In this document: positions 1-64,000 of the stretch, piece by piece | Layout: every line of letters begins with the position of its first letter | Numbering within the stretch: position 1 is the first letter of the stretch | NCBI GenBank assembly: GCA_000507305.1 | Contig: DF240190.1 | Coordinates: 32,255-96,254, forward strand | Direction of reading: 5' to 3' | DNA: 64,000 nucleotides | Source of the DNA: Breviolum minutum Mf 1.05b.01 | Taxonomy: Eukaryota; Sar; Dinophyceae; Suessiales; Symbiodiniaceae | Program-made: the position numbers and the translations under genes | Notes under the pieces: model-generated | Told to the model about the DNA's origin: nothing | Databases searched by the model: none | The model's input: the letters and a program-made list of their open reading frames with translations, nothing else

Positions 1-870
1 AAAGAATGTCAGAAGATTTGTCAGAAGATATGTCAAAAAAAATGTCAGAAGATATGTCCGATAGAGTCTTAACAGATATGTGCGGAATAATGTTAAAAAG
101 ATATGGCAGAAAAAATGTCAGAAAGAATATCAGAAGATATGTTGGATAGAAGGTCAGAAGATATCATTTTAGATAATAAATTTTTAATATTTCAAAATTT
201 GGAAGAAAATATAAATATGTATATATATATATATATTTCTTTCTTTATATATACATATATTTAAAAAATCCCGGAATATACATCCAGAAATAAGATAAGA
301 AATACCAAATATATTCGTATAACAACCAAATATCCATCATAACTATATGACCACATATGATGATAAGGACGATATTGAAATACCTTGGTAATATGAAAAA
401 TATTTTGGGAAAGATTTCAAAGTATCAAATTTTCAATGATGAAGAATAAGGGCAATGACAGATGATAACAAAATTTGACGAACTTGATTATAGATATGTC
501 CGAAAAGATGTCAAAAGATATGTCCGAAAGAATGTCACAAGATATGTCAGAAATTATGTAAGATGTCCGAAAAAATGCCAAAAGATCCTAGATATGTCAG
601 AAAGCATGTTATAAGTTATGTGAGAAAGAATGTTAGTTGATATGTCAGAAAAAATGTCGAAAGATATGTTAGAAAGAATGTGAGAAGATATGTCAGAAGA
701 TGTGTCAGAAAGAATATCAAAAGATGTGTTAGAAAGAATATTAGAAGATATATCAGAAAAATGTCTAAGAGATATGTCAGAAAAAATGTCAGAGAGAGTG
801 TTAGAAATTATATCAGAATGAATGTTAAAAATTATGTGAGAAAGAATTTCAGACGATATATCGGAAAATA
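1..870. repeat. Degenerate short-period repeat (TGTCAGAA/GATATG type)
   Basis: Irregular reiteration of tgtcagaa, gatatgtcag and aaaatgtc words fills about 1-180 and 480-870, with an AT-rich interruption between. The period is about 12-16 bp and drifts. The 194-residue minus-strand and 96-residue plus-strand open frames over it are low-complexity by-products and not genes. Confidence 0.85.
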
Positions 871-944
871 TGTCAAAAACAAATGGGGGGGGGTATTTAT
901 TTTGGGAATTTTTCTCTTTTTTTTTGGTTTTTTTTTCCTTTTTT

Positions 945-1115
945 GGTCCTCTGGTCCCCTGGTCCTTTAATCCCTTGGTGCCCTGGTCATCTGGTCCCCC
1001 TTCATCTCGTCCCCTCATTGTCTGGTTCCCAGTGCCCTGGTCCCCCTGGTCCCCTGGTCCTTTGGTCCTTTGGTCGCCTGCTCCTCTGGTCTTCTGGTCC
1101 CCTGGTCCTTTGTTC
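945..1115. repeat. Degenerate CTGGTCC-type tandem repeat
   Basis: Repeats of ctggtcccctggtcctttggtc and close variants with a unit near 8-16 bp. Open frames across it are rich in Gly, Asp, Gln and Pro and have no protein-like features. Confidence 0.85.
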
Positions 1116-2804
1116 TTTTTCGTTCCTTTTTTTCTCACCTGTCATTTACTTTGTTTTACTATCAATTTTATATATCTTTTACTTTGTTTTACTATCAATT
1201 TTATATATTCACTTTGTCTTGTGTTTATTAGTTTAATTTTTTTTGTATTATTTTTATGTTGCCCGAAATTTTCATGCGTTTTAGTGTCTTGATTTCTTTT
1301 ATTTTCATTCGTTCTATGTTTTTTGTGTTGTCTTTCGGTTCTGTTTTATTTGTTTTCTTGTTTTTCATTTCTTAGTTTTTTTTGTTTTTTGTTTCGTTTA
1401 TTGTCATTATTCTTTAGTTTTATTTTAGTTCATGTTTTTTTGTTGTTTCGATACTCTATTTTTCCTTTTTTTGAATGTTACTTGTTAGTTTCATATTCTG
1501 TTTTATTCAGTATTCATTATTAATGCACGAATTTGTCTGATTTATTGTTCATTCTATTTGTCTTTACTCAATTTTTCACTTTTTTTGTGTATTTTATAAT
1601 TCTTTTTTTGTTCTTTCTTGATTTTAGTTCTTTTTATTTAATTTGGATAATTTTTTTTCAACTTATCACGTTTTATTGTTCTTTCATTCATTTTTGAATA
1701 TTATATATTTTTTTCTTTCATTCATTTTTGGATATTTTGTTTTTCTTTCATTTGATATTTTATATTTTCTTTGAAATCTTTTTTAATTTCAAAAGACTTG
1801 AATCTAAAAAATATATTTACACATTATATAAATAGATAAATTGCAAATACAAGAAAAGAAGTGCAATGAATGAGAAATCAAAAGAACAAATGAAAGAAAA
1901 TACGTACTACATACTCTATCACAAACACACACACACACATCAACATAGATAAATACACACAGAAAACAGAAATGAACGGGACAATTTGCTTTTTGAAGCA
2001 GTTTTTTGTGTCCAAACCTGGATGGAACCTGCATTTCACCACTGGTTTCCCCAGAACGNTTGTATATTTATTTTATTTATTATATAATTTTTATATTATA
2101 TATAATATATAAATATTTTATTTAACAAAACATTAAGAAAATAGATTATCAAATAGAAAAAAAAACAAACAAACAAACTAATTTTTAAAATATCAAATAT
2201 ATATTTTTTATATTTTATATTAAATTAATATTATAATATATATTTATAAAATTATATTTATAATTATCTATTTTGATATTTTGATTTTATAATATTATCA
2301 AAATATAATTTAATTTATTATTTTTATTTATATATTGATATATTTATATTTTCTATTATATGTTATTGCTGGTTGGATCACTTGAGGAATTATTTTTGCT
2401 TTGCAAAATAATTCAATATCAAGTGGCAATTTGTACAGAATTTTCCTTGGTGGGTGTCTGCTCACACATCTCACTTTTTTTCCGGTTCTTCCGGTTTTCC
2501 TTTCCTGGGACGAGGTCCTTTCAAACACCAGAGGCAGAAAAAGCAATATGTGGCAACCTGCCTTGGATCCTTATAAGTAAATCGATTCGATATTCAAGAA
2601 TCGAAATTCGTTTACTGTCCTCTGCGGATCATATTTCACACAGAAATCTATGCTACAAAACACAATCGACCTTCCAGTTGGGAAAATCAAGTCTCTGTTT
2701 CACTGGGGTGTGGATGCAAAGTCAATCTTGCAAGGCGTATAACGAATCCCTTGTGGCTTCCAAAACCTTGGGATTTCTTTCAGGCCACAACGGCCGGTAG
2801 CTCA
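1116..2804. other. T-rich and AT-rich non-coding sequence
   Basis: About 1116-1790 is strongly T-rich on the plus strand. About 1800-2060 is A-rich with a short (CA)n run at 1924-1939. About 2060-2350 is almost pure A and T, including (AAAC)n near 2160. One ambiguous base lies at 2059. From 2360 the composition rises toward that of the gene region. I see no gene. Confidence 0.7.
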
Positions 2805-5031
2805 GGGCAGCCACAGCAAGGTCATTTGGATCCCGGAAATTCTGCAAAGCATCGGCCTGCAAGGAAGAGAATTGAACTTACAAAGGTCGACCCACCAATT
2901 GAGACCAATTTGGTAAATTCCAAGCATCAAATTTATTCAAATCTATCAATATTTTTTGAGGAGTTTGCACCCCAACAATTTACTTGTGAAATCTTATCTT
3001 TGAGCCATGTTAACCCAACGGGAAAACTGTATCAATACTCAACGACTCTTCGCCAAAATGCAGCTTCTTCTCGCACTTCCACCTCGGATCAACAACGGAT
3101 TTCACGCCGCTTTGCGTGTTTCTGGTGCTTGCCATTCTTTACTGATGAAGGGAAGCATTTTTAATGGCTGAAAACCTCCACTTTGGCACGAAATAATGGG
3201 TTTGATGTGTTTTTTTTTGTCGGGTGCTCAAAATAGCAGGACTTGAGTATTTTCATTGTAAGCATTAGTTCAAAGAAAATGGATTGCCCCAATGACCCCT
3301 AGCCTTTCTATGAAAATAGAAGCGAGACTCAATTTAGGTCTTCATTTGTTCATTGTCAAACTTAGATTGTACATTCATCATCTACTTAATTTCATATTTG
3401 TTTGAACAAATAAGCAAACAGCAACCTGATGATTTAGAACAAAATGTCATCTTTTGCGCCATGGCACATCGCCATGCTGCAGCATTGGTGCCATAGCACT
3501 CACCATCTTCGCATTATGTGCCTGGATCAATTTTTGAAACTAAAAGTTGAAGGTTCAATTGATTTTCCCGCTTGTAGGAGGTTGCAAAAAGATTCCCACC
3601 CCGAAAAGAAACTTCTACTTTGAAGTGATCTTTTGCTCTTTCAAGAGTTCACGAGAGTCAAATTCTGTCAAAAGCAATCTCATCCCAAAGTTTGATACAC
3701 TTAGTCAGAGCGGAATCTGCTTGAATAATAAATTTCTTAGGGGCACATCCATCTGGGTTCTGATAATTCTCCTGAAACAAGGTCATTTTGGGAGCTTCAA
3801 CCACACTAGAAACTCTACCACCCTCCACCTCCCCTCTGTGGTGACACTAGTTGCAGTCGGTGTTAACATGTGTGTAATTCATCTATCATCCATCCATTTG
3901 CTTGCCTCCCATTCACTCTCATCCTCTGGTTTCCGATCAAGCTCGCTCAGTCCTCTTACTGCAGTCTTTAGCAGCTCGGAAGTACTTCGTTCCGAGTCCT
4001 TGGAGGGAACCATGGGGAGAACTAGTCACCACGGGTTGCCCAAGTGGCCTTCCTTCCACCCAAGGGATGCTTTTAGAAAGGGAAACCCTGCCAACGTGGC
4101 CACATGGCTTCCGAGACTTTCAGTAGATAGATGAATAAAACTTGCTGCCTACAACAAAACAGATCAATTTGTGCAGTCAAATGCTGAGATCAAAGATTCT
4201 TCCAAAACACAACTTTAGACTTTTCCAAGAAGTCAAGAAGAGGGAAAACCCAGTCATCTTTGGTCCAACCGTGTCGAAGTGGAGGGCTTTGCATCACCGC
4301 CCTTCCGGGCGAGCCTGCAACAGCTCCAGCATTGCATCCCGCCCTTCGTAGCTGTAGCTGTGTCTCAACACGTTTGCAGCGGCCAGACGCATGGAGGGAT
4401 CCTCCATAGGCTGCACGTATTTCAAGGCGATTGTGCGGATCTCAGTAGCCTCAGTGTTTGGGATTTCGGTGCGAAAGATGTGAAGGTCACGTCAGAAGAC
4501 AACTGCCCAACACTGTGGAAAAAGAAATACAGTAAAGGTAGCAACATGTTCTTACTACGTGTAGGAAGCCTCTACGTTGTTAGGTGGTGACTCAAAGATG
4601 TCTTCCTTTTCACCTTCCTGGCAAAGGTGAGGCTAAAACCAAACGGAGTCTCGCCAAGTGACACTCCCTGGATCTTGAGCATAAATATACAATGAATTCA
4701 TAGCGGCTAGTTTCCTAGACAAACAGCAAAGTCAGTTGCTAACGCATGCATCAGCAAAAAGTGGTCTTATCACAATGGCAAATGTGATTGTCAGAAAACA
4801 ACTAATTACACAAAAAACCAAAGCAGTGCATTCTCCAGAAAAAAAAACAAAAGCAAACACCTTTCAAAAAAACATGTCAATTTTGTGGAGCTTCAGGGAC
4901 AACTCCGCTTTTTCATCTTCCAGCAATCGAAGTTCTGCCTTTGGTCCCCTTTCCCTGTCATATTCGATCAGCTCCAAGGCGATCAAACGAGTCCAGGCAA
5001 AGAATTCATCATTGACCATACGAATCAGCGC
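2805..5031 (-). CDS. Exons of a second gene, HEAT-like helical protein (partial)
   Basis: Three well-supported minus-strand exons: about 4880-5031 (ALIRMVNDEFFAWTRLIALE and ELRLLEDEKAELSLK), 4315-4449 (IRTIALKYVQPMEDPSMRLA, then ANVLRHSYSYEGRDAMLELL) and 2805-2856 (ADALQNFRDPNDLAVAALSY). The last two join in phase through a GC donor (LLQ|ADA) to give the alternating helix pattern of HEAT or armadillo repeats, with RLAAANVL typical of such repeats. If the GC donor is not used, the frame instead reaches TGA just after position 4302. No catalytic motif is seen. It lies downstream of the PKS stop and is taken as a separate gene on the same strand. Function unknown. Confidence 0.55.
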
Positions 5032-6625
5032 CTGAAAACCCCATGCAGAGTTTTCTGGGAAAGGATATTGTTGTTGAGTCCAGGGTGGCGTTTTTATGAC
5101 AAACTAAAACACTTTACAAGGTGCACAAACTAAACTCTGACTGCACAGATTTGATTAGCACTCTTATTGTGTGGCAAGATGTCTAGGGCTCAAACTCAAG
5201 TGAGACACTAGTGACGACTCTTGATGAGTTCAGCCAGAAACTATCTCATTGGCCGGTTTGACATTCTGATCATGCCATCTTCCTAATGGATCAAACAACC
5301 AGTGTTGAATCAACACGCTCCCAAAACCAAAAGTTTGAGAGTCAAAGATAGTAACCCAAAACGACACTGCTCTTTCACTGCACTTGTTTCCCAAAAGCCT
5401 TGGCATGTCTGTAGCTTTAGATTACCATGGCTACCACTCTGTTGAACTAACTTGCACTCTTTGACAATCGGATCAACTTTCAACTTGTTGTCTGAGCACC
5501 ATGCAGCCGTTTTCTTGTGTTGACCGAGCTGCATTTTGCACATTGTCATAGCGTGATTTTTCAAGTCTCGCCATAACCGTTGACATTGCATTCTTGCACT
5601 CCTGTCCAACGAATACCATGTTTGATGGATCATTTCCCCTCTTAGACTCTTAAATGTACAACAACACAAATACCCATGGAATCCCATGGAAGGAACCTTT
5701 TTTTTGGTGAGTAGGATGGCCGTGAAAGAGCAAGCAGGCTCAAAATTCACAGCTATGGTATGGTACGGGACACTCGTGAAACCCCGGAGCCGCCAGCAAC
5801 GTGTTGCAATGCTGGACTCGCTGCTGCATGAGTCAAATTCTACGGACAAGCATGTATCCATTCGTTTACTTGCACTCTGTTGGCTGGTACTGCGAGCTCT
5901 TCCTGACTCCCTCTGCCCTTCCAAGCGTTTTTAGTTCTGACTCTTGGAAGCATTGCGCGGAATTTTGTTTGCAGCCGGGATCCTAGGACATCACATTGAC
6001 ATGCCTAGCATTCAAACAAACAACGCCCTTAACATCCTTTGACTGTAGAAACTCACGCTTGCTGGAAGCATCCAGTACGACATGATGTGAGGAGGAATAG
6101 TTAGATGCCACACCAGAAACTCAGAAATGTCTGCCGTGGAACAGGAAACGTCTTAATGTAGAAAAAGAAGTGACAAAACGAAAATTCAAAATTCACATGA
6201 TTGTAGCAAATATGCAAAGGATGTGGCCGGGGATCCTTCACGCACCTTGACATTTAGCATGTACAGTCATTTAAAAGGTAGTATAGAACCTCAAAACGGA
6301 TCCCTTCGGTTGATTCTCCTCTTCCAACGGATCATTTTCAAATTCCCCACAAAGATAGATCAATGCAATAAACGTGTATGTACATATACGTGCATACTGC
6401 ACACTGCATAATTACGTACAGTCTGAGGGTTGATCATAAATTCATGGGGGATCGGCCATCTTCGTTGAGGAAAAAATAACTTTTGCCAAAGCTTCCCCAA
6501 CTCCATGTTTTTCGTGTCACACTAGGTGAGTATCAACTAGGGTCTTGATCAGGAACCTTGCTCATCCAGCCCGCCGACAAAAGCCCAAACTACCCCAAAA
6601 GCTTTCGTCCACAGTTAAGGCCACC

Positions 6626-7737
6626 TTCCCGCTTTCAAAAGAAGGCTGTCTTTTGCCAAGGTTTTCACAAAACTTTCGCGAAACATATCAACTGGTGTAA
6701 ATGGTGACATAAATTCACCAATCCGTTGACAGGATGTGCAAGGCTCTGATATTACTGGAAGAACAGAAATCAATGTGTTCCGGGTTGCCGGTGGCCTTCT
6801 TTCCTGTCCTGGCACATATTATTTTGAACAAAGGTACTCGCACAGTACTTGCACAAACTATATATTCATAATATAATATGTCTACGCAAACTTTCTCCAA
6901 ATCTTTAGAAGAAAAACATACTACTTAAATCTACTTAAGCCATCTCAGAAAAAACTTTGGCCGAGACTGCTCATTGCATACCCCTGAGTCCTCCCAAAGC
7001 AAACTCCTTTCATGGACCTTTTGCATAACTTATATGAATGAACGTATAGTATATTATGTGTGTATATAAAATACAGCATAGATACATAAACTGTATATCC
7101 AACTCCGCGAATCAAATCATTCGACCCCCGCGTCCGTTCAACATCTTAGTCAGCTCCTTGCGGACTGCCAATCTCTGACTTCGAAAGCCCTTCGCGAGCA
7201 ATAAGCAAACCTCCTCGCAAAGCTGGTCCTTGGTATCATTGGATGAATACCTCCAAGAAAAAAAAACACACCAAAAACTATTAAAACCATCATCAACAAA
7301 AAAAGGTGAGATATAATATCTTCACAATGCGATTTCAACAAAATCCTTTTCTGGCCAAGTCTTGAAGCAACGAACCTTGTATACCAAGGATTTCAAATAT
7401 GGTAGCAGGTAGCCAGAGTACCCTAAATACCCAATGATTCCGAGGATTCTGTGACACCTAATTGCGCCCCTATAGAAGTAGAAAACCGCGCTATTCTTCA
7501 TACTCATGACACTTACTAAACAAAATCCATCTACATCTACCACAATTTACCCATTTACATACATTTACCACACTTATCCACAATTTTTATTTTCCCTTAC
7601 CATCTCAACTGCCGAATCGTACATCACACTTTCCAACGACTTTTCCACCATTGATCCTAGGTACTTCGACTTCATCCATCCCCTCAGTAAGGCTGATCAA
7701 CTCAACACCGTCGGATTTGCGACCGGTAGCCACCAAC
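6626..7737 (-). CDS. Exon-like segments, unknown protein (may be upstream part of the 2.8-5.0 kb gene)
   Basis: Segment about 7612-7737 reads LVATGRKSDGVELISL, then EGMDEVEVPRINGGKVVG, after a clean AG acceptor. Segment about 7125-7228 reads DQLCEEVCLLLAKGF, then RSQRLAVRKELTKMLNGRG. Segment 6626-6696 reads DMFRESFVKTLAKDSLLLKA and ends at a GT donor. A further possible scrap near 6727-6760 reads NIRALHILSTD. Composition and splice sites are exon-like, but 7125-7228 is open in all three minus frames and phases between the segments are not proven. No family recognised. Confidence 0.4.
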
Positions 7738-10700
7738 CTGATGGGCAACAAACAAGGGAAAAAACCTGAGGGGGGGGGGGAACCTGGAGGCAGTGAAGCA
7801 ATAGTAATGTTCAAACCCAAAAAATCTTGGTGAAACACATGGCGGTTGAAGAGTGGAAGATAGGATGGAGATGGATGTCTCGAAGAGTTCTAAACATGGA
7901 AAATGTGTCCAAGTGGATGGACAAAAGGTGCCTTTCAAATGGAATCTTCAATAGGTCTTGGATGAATGATTCATATGTGAGCTCAAAACTACCGACGTCT
8001 CTGAATTGACCCAGAATTCTCAATTGGTTTCCACCATAAACATCTGGAAAGAAACAGACTTCACGTCAAAATCCTTGAACAATATCGTTCTATCTAGTAC
8101 CTTTACATATTTTTCCACAACAGTCTTTTCACCGGAAAATATTCATGCAAAGAAACTCATGTGCTAACACTTTCATCCTTTGGAGTGGTGTGGCACCAGG
8201 AGGCTCCCCAGTATTTGACATGTGGCCAAAGCGTCGCTTAGAAAACTGTTCTTGTGGAAACACATCCAGTAATTGAAAAGTACAGCCAGCACAGGTATCC
8301 ACATATTGGTTTACATTGACCCTTTACTAACCTGCCATTTGGTATCGGCAAGCCATCTATTTTGACCTTAACTTTGCAGGTAAGAAGATTATCATAGATT
8401 ATCCTTTCCCCTCACAATCATGCTTCAGAAAATGACCCAAAGTCGCAAACTGCGAGTCTTGCAAACAACTTATTTTCTTTTCCATGATCGTTGGAGGAGG
8501 ATGACTTGGTGACCAAATATCTTATGATTGATTTTTGCATGATCACTATCGGGAATAGCTTGTTCAACTGCAAGCAAACAGTTTGAGCAAGAAGTTCTGC
8601 ATATTGCAAATCAATACGATCAGTTATAAATAAAGAACTGCAAAGCAAACCTTCCATTCTGTCTGACGTGAGGTACATTTCGTTATGTTTCGCCCACGGC
8701 TTTGAACAAACACTTCCATCAAACTGGCGTGGCGAGTCTTCATGTCAACTGTCAGACAACAGAACACTGTGCAATCCCATAAGATTAAAAATTATCTGCT
8801 CCACAGGAAAAACATGGACTACATTGCAATTTTGCTTTATAAAACCCACGATATACCACGATGCCATCTCAACCAACAACTCGCAGGTTACAACACATCA
8901 GCAATGGACGACATGGCCTATTGTGAGTTATATGATCCTTGCAGAATTCTGCCAACATTATCCCGAAATCATACTTTTCAGAACAAAACATGGACCTTAA
9001 AAAAAGCATTTACTTTTTACGTTGGAACTGCTGCAAGGAAAAGTCGTTGCTTCATCTCAGGTGCCAAATCCCACCTTTTTTTTGGACGGGTGGTTGCATC
9101 GTGCTGAGTTTGACCAGTTGGTCATACAGCAACGAAGTTAAGCTATAAAATTAAAGAAGATCCACGAGGATCTGGGAAAAGATCCAGCAAAAGCCATGAG
9201 ATGTATTAAATATGATATGAATCTCTACATTCTCCAAGAATTGTATAAAAAAATGGGGAAAAGAAGTTATATATGATAAATGTGCACAAAGACTTCCCGA
9301 AATGCTTTAGTAACTTTTTTAAGACTCACCGAATTTGGGGTCAAGAATAAAAAGGTAGCTATCTTATGAAGTACAAATTTGATCTGCTTCATTTCCTTGG
9401 ATCCCCTGAAAGGATGTTCGACAGGGTTTCTATTGATCTACATGCTGCGTGCAGAACTCATGAGCTTAATTGTTGTAAATAATATCACTTGGGAGTTTCA
9501 AAAAAAAATCATGGGAGCGTACCGCAAACACTTCAAATTTTACAGAAGGGAACACATCTGGCTATCGATGCACCCTACTTTTGGAAAACTACTATTTCAT
9601 GATCTCGCGGCTCTCACTGGTTGTGCATTTTGAAATTTCAAGCGTTCTCTACAGAAGCCATTTCGACGGCGTAGTTGCAAAGGAGCCGAAGCTTGCTAGA
9701 ATATTCCAGTTGTTTCCTGGAGATTCTCATATGTTTTTGCCTTACTCAATTGGACTCTTTTTGAGGACATTTTCTATTTGATCTGCGTATTCGGCCTCTG
9801 CTCCTCCGCAAAATAAACGATTCATGGTTCAAAGTTTGGGTCTAAACAACCCCTTTGTCCCATTCTAAAATAAAAAGGTGCCAAGCTTTGTGAAGAAGAA
9901 ATGAAATGGAAACTTTCCCTATCTACTCGGTGGTTTCAACCCCAAGGGGTTGTCAGTTCTTTAGATTTTTCCCAATCTTGGCACCTTTTTGAGGCTTTGG
10001 CGTGTTTTGTCACGCTCCCAATGTCACAATTTGAAGCTCACTACGGTTTTGTATTGTAGGAGTCATCTTCGGCCAATGAGATGCTTGCCCAGCATTTTAT
10101 GCAGGTGACGTTGAACATGATATGGCCCAACCATATAATGTCATCAAAACGCAATAAAAAAGTCGCAACATCTGAAGAGCCAATAACAACCTGGGGCATC
10201 CCCTCCTAGCAGTCTCTAATCATCGTGCTATTGACGGCAACTTCTCATTTGTTTATATGCTTGGGCAACTCTCACAGCATGCTGCGCTGCTGCGCGAGCT
10301 CAAACCTGATCCAAATGTGATCCATGAGCGAGTGAAGTGCCACTATGAGTGTTACACTGTGAAGAAGTCTTAGCCAAAAGATCAAAAAAACTATAAAGAT
10401 GGAACATGATACAAGAGTTCGTTCCTCAATGGTCATTTCCTTGCACCTTAGGCCAACTTTCAACCGTAATCCAAAGTTTGATGCACCTTGAAGCTTTCTG
10501 AATCTCGACTGTAACATCAATTGTCAGCATGGCGTGTGCCTTTGAAAGACTTGTTTAGTGCTTTGCCTTCCTCAACCTTACCATGGTCATAGTAGCAGTG
10601 ATAGCTTGAATGGTGACATACTCCCATGTGGACCGGCACTGCCTAGTCATCTAGCCCAGCAATAGCCGAACAAATGCGCAAAGCGACCTTGACCACCTGG

Positions 10701-11024
10701 TTGATACACAAAAGGAAAGCAGGGTCTGACATCAAAGGGTGGCTTCAGTCAGATTCAATGGCCAGGTAGGGTTCTAATCTACAAACAATGTAAAAGAACA
10801 TGACAGAGATGAAGATACAATCTTAAAGCCAATATCAACCATGGCTGCTAGGAAAAGGGGTTCGCACATTTCTTTTTACAAGCATTTCTCAAAGATGCAA
10901 CACAACCATCATCATCCACCATTTGCTGCAGCTTCTCTTGAGGCCCCTACATTTGGCTCGTGCATCATACCTGGAAAGATACAACGAGACACGGCTCCCC
11001 GAAATTCCTCGAGCGCCAACATCT
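7738..11024. other. Interval between PKS stop and next exon-like segments
   Basis: No gene is established here. Weak minus-strand exon candidates are 9650-9722 (KQLEYSSKLRLLCNYAVEMA, with AG and GT at the ends), about 8690-8755 (TRHASLMEVFVQSRG) and about 10640-10705 (VVKVALRICSAIAGLDD, open in a second frame as well). They could be 5' exons of the gene at 2.8-7.7 kb. An inverted-repeat element occupies 9872-9990. No promoter or spliced-leader acceptor could be assigned. Confidence 0.3.
9872..9990. mobile_element. Short inverted-repeat element (MITE-like)
   Basis: Terminal arms AAAAAGGTGCCAAG (9872-9885) and its complement (9977-9990) bracket about 90 bp. The inside contains ggtggtttcaacccc, which resembles the end of the element family seen at 19116 and 57138, so one element may be nested in another. 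No coding capacity. Confidence 0.65.

Positions 11025-64000
<52,976 letters not shown>

Noticed and set aside
554-1138. 194-residue minus-strand open frame
   Set aside because: Lies across two degenerate repeats; the protein is low-complexity and without any domain.
3547-4134. 195-residue plus-strand open frame
   Set aside because: No family resemblance. The part at 3900-4130 has higher GC, but I could not support a gene on either strand.
5310-5924. 204-residue minus-strand and 82-residue plus-strand open frames
   Set aside because: Neither shows a domain, a compositional bias of coding sequence, or convincing splice sites. Left as non-coding.

Overview
The window is nuclear DNA from a eukaryote, most likely a dinoflagellate of the Symbiodiniaceae or a close relative. 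The lead content is one very large gene on the minus strand, running from beyond position 64000 down to a probable stop codon at 11025-11027. Its coding sequence is cut into about 108 recognisable small exons, mostly 35-180 nt. Acceptors are almost always AG|G, and about 40 of the donors read GC rather than GT. The introns carry short inverted-repeat elements. This exon style, together with bacterial-looking type I PKS domains, points to a dinoflagellate; the genus is an inference.

Reading the minus strand from high to low coordinates, the gene encodes the C-terminal part of a modular type I polyketide synthase. The penultimate module is partial: a ketoreductase structural subdomain (63.9-61.5 kb), the catalytic KR (61.1-56.5 kb) and an ACP (56.3-54.3 kb). 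A complete terminal module follows: KS (54.4-44.9 kb), AT (44.6-39.1 kb), linker (38.9-38.2 kb), DH (37.6-31.8 kb), second KR structural subdomain (31.3-28.4 kb), ER (27.6-21.9 kb), KR (21.7-17.4 kb), ACP (17.3-16.3 kb), linker (15.9-15.5 kb) and thioesterase (15.0-11.0 kb). Nearly every signature catalytic residue can be read, so the last module looks fully reducing and chain-releasing. Because reading frame and splice phase carry over most junctions, many exon ends are given to the base; those marked 'about' are uncertain.

Inside the first KS intron, on the same strand, lies the longest plausible ORF of the window. It resembles a helicase-associated (HA) domain and contains three identical 54-bp tandem units. 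Below the PKS, 2.8-7.7 kb of the minus strand holds several exon-like segments of at least one further protein with helical, HEAT-like sequence. The first 2.35 kb is low-complexity and AT-rich sequence. The plus strand shows no gene I can defend. There are two single-base Ns and one 244-base gap, the gap lying in a PKS intron.

All functional calls rest on motif recognition by eye. No database search or splice predictor was run.
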